64,000 nucleotides of DNA from positions 35,830,314 to 35,894,313 of the forward strand of contig JACMZG010001911.1 in assembly GCA_018340805.1 (NCBI GenBank), read 5' to 3'. Both the position numbers and the translations under genes were made by a program. Position 1 is the first letter of the stretch, and each line of letters begins with the position of its first letter. The DNA comes from Microvelia longipes. Lineage: Eukaryota > Arthropoda > Insecta > Hemiptera > Veliidae. Of this stretch, positions 13,995 through 25,309 are shown piece after piece. The notes beneath the pieces are model-generated. The model made no database searches, was not told the DNA's origin, and saw only the letters and a program-made list of their open reading frames with translations.

Positions 13995-14702
13995 ATGGGA
14001 TTGTGCAAATGCCCAAAAAAAGAATTTACTAGTTTATTTTGTTATAAACATCGTGTAAATGTTTGTCAGCATTGTATGGTATCAAAGCATTCCGACTGTG
14101 TCATTAGATCTTATTTAAAATGGTTGGAGGATTGTAGCTATGATCCTAATTGTCTCCTGTGTAAAAAACTCTTAGATGAGGGAGAATGTGCAAGATTAGT
14201 ATGCTTAGACGTGTTCCATTTACGCTGCCTAAAGAAGTACATGATGGACTTTGGGGAATCATCAGCTGTTTGTCCTTGCTGTGGTGAATCAGTTATGCCT
14301 CCGGAGAACCTTGCTTCTCCTCTAGCACATGCTCTTCGTACCCAACTTTTATCTGCCAATTCAGCTCACATTGACTTTGACCCAATGCCTCCTCTGCCAC
14401 CTAGTGATGTGACATCTTCACCTAGTATCAATACTGCAGTTAATCGTAATATGTATACTTCTATTAATGTTTTTCCAAAAAGTTCAAAGCTCTCTCTTGA
14501 GAATATTCTCAGTGATAAGGATGCTGATAACAAGTATACTAAAAGTAAATATTTTAAGATGTTTCCTCGACGTTTATTTTCAAATCTAATGTACAAGAGA
14601 GTAAGAAGACCTAAATGTATTTTGGCTGTTGTTCTTATATGTGCAATAATTTTTTTCACTTCATTTATTGTATATGATACCAAGGAGCCTTTGAATGTTT
14701 AG
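13995..14702 (+). CDS. ZFPL1: Zinc finger protein-like 1 (ZFPL1) homologue
   Basis: A 235-residue homologue of ZFPL1, an integral cis-Golgi membrane protein (in vertebrates a GM130 partner needed for cis-Golgi assembly). The start MGLCKCPKKE and the B-box-like N-terminal finger (Cys/His at 4, 6, 16, 19, 24, 27, 32, 35) match the family start. An atypical RING follows (C53, C56, C70, H75, C78, C93, C96), then the conserved PPENLASPLAHALR stretch (102-115). After a low-complexity linker there is one hydrophobic helix at about 208-227 (ILAVVLICAIIFFTSFIV) and a short tail, giving a tail-anchored topology. It is shorter than the vertebrate protein of about 310 residues, mostly in the linker. The coding region is intronless. 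A polyadenylation signal, aataaa, is at 14,865-14,870. Confidence 0.93.
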   Translation: MGLCKCPKKEFTSLFCYKHRVNVCQHCMVSKHSDCVIRSYLKWLEDCSYDPNCLLCKKLLDEGECARLVCLDVFHLRCLKKYMMDFGESSAVCPCCGESVMPPENLASPLAHALRTQLLSANSAHIDFDPMPPLPPSDVTSSPSINTAVNRNMYTSINVFPKSSKLSLENILSDKDADNKYTKSKYFKMFPRRLFSNLMYKRVRRPKCILAVVLICAIIFFTSFIVYDTKEPLNV

Positions 14703-14864
14703 CCGTATTTAAATATGTATTTGTTTTATTCTTTATAAAAATTCTATATATTTTGTACACTTCTAAGCATAGATTTATCAATTCTAATTACAACTTGTGC
14801 TGCATGCCTCCAGTATTGGACACCTCCAACTATAATCTTTTGTATTTCACCGACTTAAATATTG

Positions 14865-14870
14865 AATAAA
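14865..14870 (+). terminator. Polyadenylation signal AATAAA of the ZFPL1-like gene
   Basis: An AATAAA hexamer about 160 bases after the stop codon, followed by a T-rich and A-rich stretch. Position and strand fit the 3' end of the gene. Confidence 0.6.
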
Positions 14871-15608
14871 AGTTTTCTTGAAAAAAAGAGAAAAGTGATT
14901 TAGTTTTAACTGGTTATTATAACCGTTATCTTAAAACTGGGCTGCAAAAATAATTGTATTAATTAAAGTGATGTAGAAATTCATACAGAAATTTCATACA
15001 GGGACGGGGATACAGTGTTCCACCTACCTCCCTGGTTTGAGGGAGTTGGTTGGCCGTAAAACAGGGGCTAGTCGCATGAACTACAGCACCTAGCACTACT
15101 TTTCACCTTGTGCCGCTATTATCATTATTGTTGTTCAGTTTTAAATCCAGACGCCTATTTATGTATATGATAAACAAATAAACATAACACTATGAACACG
15201 TAAATTAAATTTAGATTTTTGCATGTTATGGTTATCATGATATCAGGTCTAGTTAAAAATAACACATCTTTTTCTAATTTTGATTATATTTTATGAACAT
15301 TTTAGATTTAAAATAATTAAGATTATCAACATAGTTAAAATACCCTTTAAATAATTTTAATCTTGAAAATGAAGAAATAATTATTTTGTATATGTGGGAC
15401 AAGGTGAATTGACCTGTTCCTCTGGAGAAAAGGGCAAATTAAAAGAAAAGTCCGGTCTAAAACAGCTTATTCCAGATGAGTTGGAACTCTGTGTGTGAAA
15501 TTTATAGACCCCCTACTGTATACATTTCCACATCACTTTAGTCTTAATTATTTAAGATAAATACCTGAGTTTAAATTTAATGGGATATTAATGTAAAGGT
15601 ATCATAAC
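14871..15608. other. Intergenic DNA with a GC-richer patch
   Basis: No gene. The stretch at about 14,998-15,115 (ccacctacctccctggttt, ttggccgtaaaacagg) is notably less AT-rich than its surroundings and may be a short retroposon fragment. I found no second copy of it in the window. Confidence 0.4.
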
Positions 15609-15642
15609 CATGGGCGTAGCCAGGGTTGCCCCAGGGGGGGGC

Positions 15643-15649
<7 letters not shown>

Positions 15650-15700
<51 letters not shown>
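15650..15700. repeat. (TA)n tract inside the hAT element
   Basis: About 50 bases of TA just inside the left end of the element. Confidence 0.9.
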
Positions 15701-15702
<2 letters not shown>

Positions 15703-15744
15703 TGTGAGTGTCTGTGTGTATGTAAGGTTTATGATTTTTTTTAA

Positions 15745-16456
15745 AATAATTCTGGCGCGGTGGTCCGCATTTCAGGCGAATTTCTTTTGGATGCGTGTTT
15801 TCGTGCTTAACAACAATCCTGGTTGGAATGATCATTTTTATAGTTTTTTACATTATATAAGTTTACAACTACTGAATAAATAATTTCGGCGCGGTGGTCC
15901 GCTGTCGGACAGATTTCATTTAGAATGCGTGTTTCTGTGCTTAAAAACCATTTCTTGGTTAACGTTCTGGTTTATGCTTTAAAACCTAAGCTGTTACTCA
16001 ATTGTCAAGCACTGCCCGTAACTCATTTGGTCTGTATTTTTCAAAGGAAATGCACATAATTATCCAGTTGTTTATACAAAACTATGCCTCTAAAGTTAGC
16101 AGTACGCACTATTATTTGAAATAGTTTAAAGCTTAGTTACTTATCTTTAAGCTTCGTCAGTTATCTTTCAAAGGTTTTATGAGTTACGAGCAGTACTTGA
16201 CAAGTGAGTAACTGCTTAGGTTCTGAAGTATGAACCGGAACCTTAAACAAGAAATGGGTTGTTAAGCACGGAAACACGAATTCTAAATGAAATTCGCCCG
16301 ACAGCGGACCTAACTATATATGTATATAGTTATATACATATATAATGTAAAAAAAGAATAAAAATTAACGTTCCTACCAGGATTGTTGTTAATCAAGGAA
16401 GCACGCATACCAAAGGAAATCTTCCGATATGCGGACCACCACGCCAGAATTATTTT
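15745..16456. repeat. Imperfect 0.7-kb hairpin within the hAT element
   Basis: Nested inverted matches centre near 16,100. ttctggcgcggtggtccgc (about 15,750) pairs with gcggaccaccacgccagaa (about 16,431-16,449). The ggtggtccgctgtcgg block (about 15,892-15,907) pairs with gacagcggacc (about 16,300-16,310). An inner block aacctaagctgttactc (about 15,983) pairs with gagtaactgcttaggtt (about 16,206-16,222). The whole 0.7 kb could fold on itself. Confidence 0.75.
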
Positions 16457-16528
16457 GTAGTTATAAACTTTATGCAAAAAAAAACGATAAAAAATATCGT
16501 CCCAACCAGGATTTAAACCCAGGAGAGA

Positions 16529-17041
16529 GTTTGAGTAATTGCATCGACTCCGGACCACTGCCATTCAACACACAGGCCCAAAAAACATGGAAAACGACTC
16601 CCCACTTGAAATATGTTATTTAGGGTCCAAAATTTAGGTTTTCCTGCATTAACCACCGTTTTTTGACTTTATGATCACTTAGAGTGGCCGTATCGACTTC
16701 AGACCGAATTTATTCGATTCGACGCCCAAAAAAACATAGAAAACGACACCCTACCCATAATGTTTTGTTCATCAACCGTAATTTTGGTTTTCAGTAATTT
16801 TTTGTGCTTTTTCGACTTTTTGGTCATTTAGATTGGTTGTATTGACTTCAGACTGGTTTCATTCGATTCAGTGCCCAAAAATACATAGAAAACGACACCC
16901 TACTCTAAATTTATTTATTTTTTATCGACCTAAATTTTGGTTCCCGGTAATTTACAATGGTTTTTTCGACTTTTTGGTCATTTAGAGTGGTTGCATTGAC
17001 TTCGGACCGGTTTTATTTGATTCAGCGTCTAAAAAAAACAT
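16529..17041. repeat. Tandem repeat, period about 150 bp, about 3.4 copies
   Basis: Units start near 16,665, 16,814 and 16,968, each with gactttttggtcatttaga or a variant; a partial unit precedes them from about 16,529. Each unit repeats a gacttc-gacc block and a caaaaaaacatagaaaacgac block. It lies inside the hAT element, so it may be a subterminal array of that family. Confidence 0.75.
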
Positions 17042-17706
17042 ATGCATTGACCTTTTTTACGGCGAAAAATATTAACCCTGTGAATTTTGCTGATTTTTTG
17101 ACAATTTTGCTGACTCAGCAAACTGGGTTAATGATGTTACAAAAACCTTGTTTTCAATAGGGTTCGTGTCTTTCCGAAGGTTGATTTTTGTACCAAGTTT
17201 GATTAAAAAATATAAATCCGTTCGAAAGATAGTGTTTTTACAAGAAACTGATGCCTATTCCATTAGCGAATTTTATTCCCAAAGGAAATTCGCTAAAAAA
17301 CAAAGCTCTTAGAGGACAAATCAAAACAATTTTTTTTTAAATAGTCTTAATGAAAAACAAAAAACAATCCCCTAAAACAAAATACAAATTATTATTAAAC
17401 TGAACTTAACTAAATATGGTTTTTATTTAATAATAATAAAACCACAAAGTTAATATGTCGAACTAAAAAAACAAATTTAATTTTTAAGACAAAAGCTACC
17501 TTTAAGCTCTAAATTATTATAAATAAAAATTATAAAATTAATTAATTATTTTTATAATATTAAAATTTAAATTAATTTTATAAAATAAAAAAAAATGTTT
17601 TTCCTTGCCTGAACCATAGTTTTATATAATTTTTGCAACAACCCTGCTCGGCTAGGGGGGGGGCCCGGGCCCCCCCCCCCCCCCTGGCTACGCCCATGAT
17701 CATAAC

Positions 17707-20292
17707 ATATGTATAAGGAGTGAAGGGGTTTAACATTTTTCAATTGTTTTACTTTTGATGGTTTAGTATTTATGCAAACACAGTCTATTAAATTACTTAA
17801 ATGTTGTTCTTAAAATATTTTATGCTTGTCTTTTTGTTCTCTCATCGTCCACAGAACAATTAAATTAAATATGCTGAACAAAATTATGTAAGAATATTAT
17901 TAACAGATTTGGAATTTCAACTACATTTTTTGTGTAATATATTAAACAAATAAGTTCATGTAAAAGACTAAAAAGTTATACTGGTTCTAGAAACTCTGTG
18001 TAAATTTCAAACTAGCATTCCATCACTGCAGAGTCAGTCTTTTTATGTTGTCCCAAGTTACAGCACTTAAATGTTTTTACACTGGGCACTATTTAACAGT
18101 CCTTTTTATTTTAGCGTTGACTTACTCTAAATTGCAACTCAAGAATTTTTGTGAATTTTGGTTTTTAGAACGCCATGAGCAAATTAAAAACGTATTTGAA
18201 GAATTTGACATTCTGTTCTTGAGGTTATTATATTTTCCTAGGTAGAACTCATTGATACTTGGTACTTTAGAGTCCTTATGGAGTTCTAAATTCCTTATAA
18301 ACCAAGGAGCTTTCACTTTATTTAGGTGCTGATTTTGCACTTTATTTAGGTGGGATTTTACAGCGTTTCCCTCACTTCTATTCCATATGGGACTGCTGGC
18401 CTAATTACTGTGTTGTAGAGCAAGATACCATTGTAGGGATGTAGCTTAGATCTTTTGTTTATAAGAGGATAAAGTTGCAGAATATTGATTCAAGGCTATA
18501 CTGTAAATGCAAAATATGGAAGATATTGTAGGAGGCTGTGTACTAGAGCCCTCACACTCCTCTCCCAGCATTCTGTAGCACTTGAATAACCCTACCTTTA
18601 CATTATAGAATACATAATATCTTACTTGGCACCAATTTATCACTAAATAAACTAAATCTGTATGTTTAATTACTCTTGTATTTATCCTGCCTTAATTATC
18701 AGTCCACAAAATTTACTGTTTTAATTAAAAAGTAGTATTAACAATCTATGTTTGATTTGTGATGGTCTTATTATGTGTTGTTCATTTATTATGATTGCTA
18801 AATCAATACACTTTGTATGATATAATTTCAAAAAATTTAGATTTTGTTTTATGTATATCGTTTTATGATACAAAGAATGTATTTAATATTTTTTAATCAT
18901 TTGAACTTTTATTTTTAAGTCACCTGGTATTGTAAATTAATTGTACTGTCATTCATATATATTACCAACATACTTTTTTTTTAATATCTTGTTAAAAGAT
19001 ATTAAATTAGTGTCAGTTTATTTATTTCAGTTATAATATATTTATATATTTTTTTAATTATTTTGTTCATACCTTATTGATACCTACTGTTAATAGATTT
19101 TTTCACCCATTTGATTTGCAGTAAATGATCTAAGTTGATAGAGATGGTTTATATAGAGGTAAGCTTAGTAAAAACTGTAAGGCCAGGACAAATTAATAAT
19201 TTTTTTGAAGATATGTTACTTGCATTAGTAAGTTGAATAAAACTATTATTCTATTGTTATTAAAATTTTTTGTAAAACTGCTTATGTGGTGAGGTTAATA
19301 GTTCTACAGTGCTAGTATTTAGACTTGGTCTTATGAATGACGTGAAACCCCTATGAGGGAAACCATTCTATTATTGGTTTTCAGACCAAATTTAAAATGG
19401 CAGACCAATAGAGTTGTTTCGCTTTTTAGGGTTTTGGAACAATTTAAAAGGCCAATTTACTGTATTTAAAATTAGGTCCACAAAAGTTATGAAGTTATTT
19501 ACAAGTTACTACAGTTATCTATTTTTGTAGATCACCTTTGAAAGCTTTACAACATACACACTTATAAATCTCTGGAGATAAATTTATTTGATCTTTTATG
19601 CCAGCATTTTCTATTATTATTGCATTAGATGCTTTTGATAAAAGATGTTGCATGACATCAAGTTGAAAATATTAATATTTTCATTGCTAAAATTAATATC
19701 GCAATAAAACAAAGAATGAGCTAAAAGATTACTTTTATATTAGAACAGTCATATATCAAATTTAGTTACAACTTTTTAGACAATTCAATTTAGTTGTTCA
19801 TAAAAATTTCATGGCTTGCAACTAGTTTTTATTAACATACTACGTATTGACCGAGTGTAGAAAAATATTGCCTACTGGTGTCTGCAAAGAAAATAGAATC
19901 TATACACAGGATATAGATTGATATATGCTGGATAAGACGTGGACAACAAAAGAATGAACTATAAAATCATGACTAAAGCCGTATTTTAAGTAATAGTATA
20001 CATATTTATTCATATGAGTGTTTGTTAAAATATTAAGTAATTAATTATAATGCGTCCACCATATTGAAATAAATGTTTCTAACGTTTCATAAAGAAAGAG
20101 GAAGATTAAGAAGAATTTTGTTTACTCCGGGAAATGTCAGAAATGTAACGGCGCAGCGTGATTATTCCTGGTTTTATTATTTCTCTAATTTAATATAAAG
20201 AAATTCAACTGTGGTTAAATAGTGTTATTTAATTGTGTGAGATTTTACTTAGTGTTAAGTCTAATTTTGTGCCGCTTATTTATACCATTGCC
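17707..20292. other. AT-rich intergenic DNA and greatwall upstream region
   Basis: No ORF with recognisable protein character on either strand. The right end must hold the promoter and 5' UTR of the kinase gene. A less AT-rich spot at about 20,135-20,160 (ggcgcagcgtgatt) lies about 140 bases before the start codon and may be near the transcription start. Confidence 0.45.
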
Positions 20293-22143
20293 ATGGATTG
20301 CAGCCACCATGTCAATTCAAAAACTAATATCACTGACGTGCATGATTCTGGTTTTTACAATAATTTATTAACGGGTTGTTCTAGTAGTTTAATAGATAAA
20401 GAGGATAGCTCTATGGAGTGCGAAGATAACAAAGAAAATACTACAACTAAAATGCCAACTATCGATGATTTTTATGTCATTAAGCCTATAAGTCGTGGTG
20501 CCTTTGGTAAAGTATTTCTGGGATATAAACATAGTAATCCTTCAACTCTTTATGCTATAAAAGTTATGAAAAAATCTGAAATGTTAAAGAAAAATTTATC
20601 ACATCAAGTGACAAAGGAAAGAAATGCGCTTGCCATATCACGTAGTCCATATTGTGTTCAGCTGTTCTATTCTTTGCAGACACCTACACATGTTTATTTA
20701 GTTATGGAATATTTAATAGGGGGAGATTTGAAGTCTCTTCTTGCTCATTATGGATTTTTTGATGAAGAAATGGCAGTGTTTTATGTATCTGAAGTTATAC
20801 TGGCATTAGATTATTTACACAGTCATGGAATCATCCACAGGGATATAAAACCAGATAATATGCTCTTAACTTGTGAAGGTCACGTTAGACTCACAGACTT
20901 TGGCCTCAGTCAACACACTATTCACTCTGATTTAAATGTGAACGATCTTGTGAATTGTTCTCCCAATATTTTTTCTTGCCGTACACCTGGTCAGCTCATA
21001 TCCCTTACATCACATATATCTTTTGGATCTGCTGATATTGCAAAAAAATCTAAGGACCCCATGCACAGTCCAGTTGGTAGCCCTGATGATTCTAAATGTT
21101 CTGAAAAAGATTTCTCTGGAATCGATCCCATGCAGAGTATTGAGGACTTCACCTCTAGTAGTATCAATTGCACTGAAACATTTTACTCTTGTCGAAGCTG
21201 TTCAAACACTGAGGCTGATTGTGAATGTAAGAAGGATGAATCTTTTGTTCTTAGGAGAAGTTATAATGCGAATAGTAGTTATTTATCATTTCGTGAGTCT
21301 CGAAAACGCATATTGGTGGAAACACCGACTGGTAATTCTACTGGCTTGACAGATGCCATAAATGTAATGTGCTTTACTCCTAAGAGAGTTAAGAGAAATA
21401 ATAAATCTATAGAAATGAGTACTCAAGGAAGCAGCCCTTTGAAAGGTGTTCTAAAAAAATGTATTTCAGGAGATTATAGCAATAGACAAATGTTTGTCTC
21501 AACTCCTGTGGGTTCAGCTGCAAAGAGATCCAATTCAGATTCTATTCCTATTACTAAGAAAACAAGATTTAATCTTGAAGTTGATAGCACAAATATGTCT
21601 GAAATTGAACCACCGATGAGCCCAATTATTACTCCTAAAACCCAGGGAAGCTCTAATGCATACAGAACTCCAAAGTCAGTTAAAAGAAATGTGGTTGGTT
21701 ATAGCAGTACTAGAATATTAGGAACACCAGATTATCTGGCTCCAGAACTTCTTGAATCAAAAGAGCACAGCTATGGTGTAGACTGGTGGGCTTTAGGTGT
21801 TTGTGCTTATGAATTTATGGTGGGGATTTCACCTTTTAGTGATAACACGGTTCAAGCAATTTTCGCTAACATCCTTGGACGAGTGATTGAGTGGCCTGAT
21901 GAAGATGAAGCATTATCAGACTCAGCGAGATATGCCATAGAATCTTTACTTACTTTGGACCCCTCAGCTAGAGCAGATGGAGGTTTATTAAAATCAATGC
22001 CTCTGTTTAGTAATGTTAAGTGGGATTGTCTTTATTCACAAACTGCTCCATTTATTCCACAGCCTGATGATGAAATGGATACTTCGTACTTCCAACCTAG
22101 AAATAGTATGCAGGATTTGAAAATGTCTGGCTTTGAAGTTTAG
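20293..22143 (+). CDS. gwl: Serine/threonine kinase Greatwall (MASTL)
   Basis: A 616-residue AGC-family kinase with the Greatwall architecture: the kinase domain is split by a long insert between DFG and the APE region. Greatwall phosphorylates ENSA/Arpp19 (endosulfine), which then inhibits PP2A-B55 and lets mitotic phosphorylation persist. Visible motifs: glycine loop SRGAFGKV (about 68-74), catalytic lysine in YAIKV (K90), HRDIKPDN (182-189), DFG (202-204), then a Ser/Thr-rich, poorly conserved insert (about 207-470) with several Thr-Pro and Ser-Pro sites, then GTPDYLAPE (477-485), DWWALG and the AGC C-tail ending near FEV. I start at the ATG of MDCSHH (gccATGG context); the 20 codons upstream are open but begin without an ATG. 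The insert, about 260 residues, is short for the family. There is no intron in the coding region. Confidence 0.93.
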   Translation: MDCSHHVNSKTNITDVHDSGFYNNLLTGCSSSLIDKEDSSMECEDNKENTTTKMPTIDDFYVIKPISRGAFGKVFLGYKHSNPSTLYAIKVMKKSEMLKKNLSHQVTKERNALAISRSPYCVQLFYSLQTPTHVYLVMEYLIGGDLKSLLAHYGFFDEEMAVFYVSEVILALDYLHSHGIIHRDIKPDNMLLTCEGHVRLTDFGLSQHTIHSDLNVNDLVNCSPNIFSCRTPGQLISLTSHISFGSADIAKKSKDPMHSPVGSPDDSKCSEKDFSGIDPMQSIEDFTSSSINCTETFYSCRSCSNTEADCECKKDESFVLRRSYNANSSYLSFRESRKRILVETPTGNSTGLTDAINVMCFTPKRVKRNNKSIEMSTQGSSPLKGVLKKCISGDYSNRQMFVSTPVGSAAKRSNSDSIPITKKTRFNLEVDSTNMSEIEPPMSPIITPKTQGSSNAYRTPKSVKRNVVGYSSTRILGTPDYLAPELLESKEHSYGVDWWALGVCAYEFMVGISPFSDNTVQAIFANILGRVIEWPDEDEALSDSARYAIESLLTLDPSARADGGLLKSMPLFSNVKWDCLYSQTAPFIPQPDDEMDTSYFQPRNSMQDLKMSGFEV

Positions 22144-22309
22144 AAGTATTGCTTGCGGTACTTTTTTGGTTAAAATATTATGCATAAAATTATAAATTCA
22201 AAACTAGAGCATGGTATATTCGTAAATGAATTTTCTAAATATAATCAGTATTGCTGAGTACTACTTGCTAGTGTCAACTTATTTATAATATCATCGGGCA
22301 AAAATGTAT

Positions 22310-22556
22310 ATTCGTGTTGCAAAAAATGACCTCGGGGTACCTCGGAACTTTTCCTCATCACATCGGATTCACTACACTCATCCTCCCTACTTCGAACTCA
22401 CTTTGCTCGTCATCAGAATACACAATTCGCCAAATTTATTCTGCAACATGTCTTTGGACTCGCTTCACTCATCCTCAGATAGTAAATGCATCCGTATCAT
22501 TCTCAGCGGTCACCCATAAACCTATATACCTACAGTATAAATGAGGAAAAGTAAAA
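22310..22556 (-). repeat. Dispersed repeat family A, internally deleted copy
   Basis: Begins near gacctcggggtacctcgga and ends cagtataaatgaggaaaagt, the two ends seen in the 28.1-kb copy, with the middle missing. The internal cactttgctcgtcatcaga block also matches that copy. Open frames in it at 22,304-22,544 are artefacts. Confidence 0.7.
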
Positions 22557-23389
22557 ATAGATACCTAATTTGGTCACAACACACAATAAAGGGATTACGA
22601 AATCTGTGTTTTAATCAGAGGCTACAGATATTAAAATAGTTTCAACTAAAGTCAGTATAATTAATGATGAACCTTATTTCTAATTTTGTATGTCTCCTTA
22701 TTTCAATAAGGAGATAATTTATTATGTGTTGTCATTGACCAACTGCTCCTATATGTCTGTGGTTACTATTTATTTTAATCTAACGTACCTGTTGTAATTA
22801 AAGTTTTTTTTTTTTAAATTTGTATATTTGTAAACTACAATCTATTGTGATAATTTTAAAAATAAATTTAATATTTCTGATTTCAATGATTCTTATTTAT
22901 TTATGATTAATTTATAATTTATTATTTTAATTTTTCTGATGATCACATAATATGCAACATCCTTGGGTCAATCCATATCAAGTGTCCCAAAAAAATAATA
23001 AAAGTTGCTAGAAAAAATGTATTTTGGTAATTATTTTGCTATTGATACCCATATCTATGGTGAGCAAAAAATGACCAATATTTATTTTTTATGATCCTCC
23101 GACCCTAAAATTTAGTGGTTTTTGACCTTCAGATAAGCAGCCAATACTCGGTTCTCGCAAAATAAACAAAATATGAACGGATTTGTTTAAAGCAAGCTTT
23201 GAGCTACATTTGGCCCTTTGACACTTTTACTCTATGACTGCTCCTTGGGGGGCAATGGGGGCTCCAAATTTTAGGGTTTCTTAAAAATATATGAAAATTT
23301 TAATATTTTTTTATAATATGAAGAAATCTAAATTAAGAGCTCCCAATTTTTAGGAGTTACTTTAAGACAAGCATTCAACAAAATTTTCA
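22557..23389. other. Intergenic DNA, possibly with an unclassified repeat
   Basis: No gene. From about 22,970 to 23,380 the sequence (gtcaatccatatcaagtgt, cattcaacaaaattttcaaa) has the look of an old transposon fragment, but I see no second copy in the window. A 22-base hairpin, tctccttatttcaataagga plus ga, is at 22,692-22,713. Confidence 0.4.
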
Positions 23390-23737
23390 AAGCATTAATA
23401 TAATTCGTTTATGAGATATGATTGAACACACTCCTTGCTGCTTAACTTTTAAAATCATGGATAGACTTGTATTGAAATGAAACCTAGTGTACTTATTTAT
23501 TAAGTAAAGGTATACACTTTTACTAAATTTTAACTTAATTGCATTATTTTCCAATTTTATACAATTTTTTAAAAACGTAGACAAGTTGCACGATAAAATT
23601 GAAATAATACTGATAATAAGATGAAACCTGGCACATATGTTAGTCTTATACATAGCTACATGTGTGCCCAATCTGATCGCATTATTTTTCCGCATTTTAT
23701 GATTTTTAAAAATTATTGGGGGTTAATGAAATCATAA
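23390..23737 (-). repeat. Dispersed repeat family A, first part of a copy split by a LINE
   Basis: Matches the interior of the 28.1-kb copy (cctagtgtacttatttatta and gcacatatgttag blocks). It stops at the target-site duplication of the LINE and resumes at 25,045. Confidence 0.75.
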
Positions 23738-25044
23738 TTTTAGACTGGAAACAGGAATGAGTAGCTTGAGCTGCAAAGCTTTTGAGCAAACTTTAAAATG
23801 GTGGATGAAAATCTTGGAAATGGACTCAATGCGTACACCTAAGTCTGTATATAATAGACTCTTATAACTACATACTTCACCCAAAAATGAAATGAAGTAC
23901 AACTGGACTTCACAACTAAGGGCTTTGTTGTCATCATTAGGCTTTCAGGATTTGTGGGAAAATCAAAATATAAATGGAATTAAGAAAAATTATTCAAATT
24001 TAATAAAAAGATTCAAAAACAACTGTGAAGAATAAGATTTAAAAAGAGTATTGAGTCCGGGTATAGCACAATGTATAAAGAAATAAAAATTAACGAGGGG
24101 GCAGAGGACTATTTAACTTGGAGAGTAAATATAGTAAAACAAAGGGTTGTTGGTCAACTAAGAGTAGGGTGGGCCAATCAAATAAGATTCTATTATAAAG
24201 GTATTTATTACAAATGGGATCCTAATGATATCTGTGAACAATGTAATGGTGGCAAACTGGAAGATTTAACTCATTTCTTTTTTGATTGCCCCCGGTACTC
24301 AGAGCTAAGTATATTACACCTACTCTTAATAGCACAGACAGAGATCCTCTAGTTGTGCTATTAAGAATTGAAAATATCAAGAAACTCAACTCCATATTTT
24401 TATACACTGTACAATCTCTTGAAAAAAGGGAAAATCATTTCTTAAGTTAGAAAAGGGGAGAAATAAGTAAATAATAATAAAAAGTATAAAACATAAACCA
24501 AATAATTGTATTTAAGAATAAGATTTTTGTAGTAAAAATTCTGGTTATGAATTGCCAAGATATTGCTAAGTATCTAAAACTTTCTTTATTTTTATTTATT
24601 ATTTTTATTTATGTCCAACCAAATTTTATTGTCAGTAAAATACAGAAATAAATAAGTGAAATGCATACCTATGTATGGGTACCTGGTTTAACTTTCATAA
24701 GTTAACTTAATTAAGTTGATATTTTTATTTAAAAGGTATCTTTTACTTATCTGTTCAATGTAAATATCTTACTCTAGGAACAATCAAAACTATGAAAAAG
24801 TACAAAGTAAAGGGGCAACCCAGATGGTTGTACATTCTTAGGTGTTAACATTTACTTATTTATATGTTATTATTTTTTGTAAAAATATTAATGTAAATAA
24901 TATAAGTTTGTAATGCTACTAAGGGGAGCATGGAAGATCAGCAAAGGCTGAATGCTCTTCCTATTTTCCAAAATTGAATCATTTCGATTATATTTATAAT
25001 GTTGTTTTCTGTAAATTTTGGTGAATAAAAAATTATTATTATTA
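23738..25044 (+). mobile_element. 5'-truncated non-LTR retrotransposon (LINE) inserted in a family A repeat
   Basis: A LINE 3' fragment of about 1.3 kb. A target-site duplication of 14 bases, taatgaaatcataa, flanks it at 23,724-23,737 and 25,045-25,058. It carries the C-terminal part of a reverse transcriptase polyprotein and a 3' UTR, and ends in aataaaaaattattattatt, an ATT-rich tail typical of several LINE clades. The two flanks join into one continuous family A repeat, which fixes both ends of the insertion. Confidence 0.85.
23770..24352 (+). pseudogene. LINE reverse transcriptase C-terminal fragment
   Basis: The open part at 24,071-24,352 encodes a short stretch with CEQCNGGKLEDLTHFFFDCP, the Cys/His-rich C-terminal motif found after the reverse transcriptase domain in non-LTR retrotransposons. 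In other frames upstream (about 23,890-24,060) there is further matching sequence (WTSQLRALLSSLGFQDLW), so the coding region is frameshifted. It has no start and no endonuclease or RT catalytic core. It is a dead copy. Confidence 0.75.
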
Positions 25045-25309
25045 TAATGAAATCATAAAAAAAAACCCAAAGAGCACAACTACACCTATAGACTAATTTT
25101 TGAACAAAGTTTCAACTCTCTAGCATATATACACTGGGAGCTATGATGATAACACACATATCAGAATGACAACTTTGTAAAACCCACTTAGGAGGCCTTA
25201 AAACACCTAAAACATATAATTCCGGTGACATGCCAGCTTCAGATCTTTTTGCAAACACAATTCTTTATCCATACTTCTACAGTATAAATGAGGAAAAGTA
25301 AAAATCTAC
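25045..25309 (-). repeat. Dispersed repeat family A, second part of the copy split by the LINE
   Basis: Continues the copy interrupted at 23,737, with the ctttgt/ggaggccttaaaacacct block and the terminal cagtataaatgaggaaaagt. Confidence 0.75.

Larger units (their letters stand above)
15609..17698. mobile_element. hAT-type non-autonomous DNA transposon, 2.09 kb
   Basis: Ends are inverted repeats: catgggcgtagccagg at the left and cctggctacgcccatg at the right. A perfect 8-bp target-site duplication, atcataac, is at 15,601-15,608 and 17,699-17,706. CA...TG ends with a GGCGTAGCCAGG core and an 8-bp duplication are typical of hAT elements. The ends are backed by runs of G (about 15,637) and of G/C (about 17,655-17,684). 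No transposase frame survives. It contains a large imperfect hairpin (15,745-16,456) and a tandem repeat (16,529-17,041). Confidence 0.88.

Noticed and set aside
20233..20292. 20-residue N-terminal extension of Greatwall
   Set aside because: It starts at TTG, not ATG, and a good ATG context follows at 20,293.
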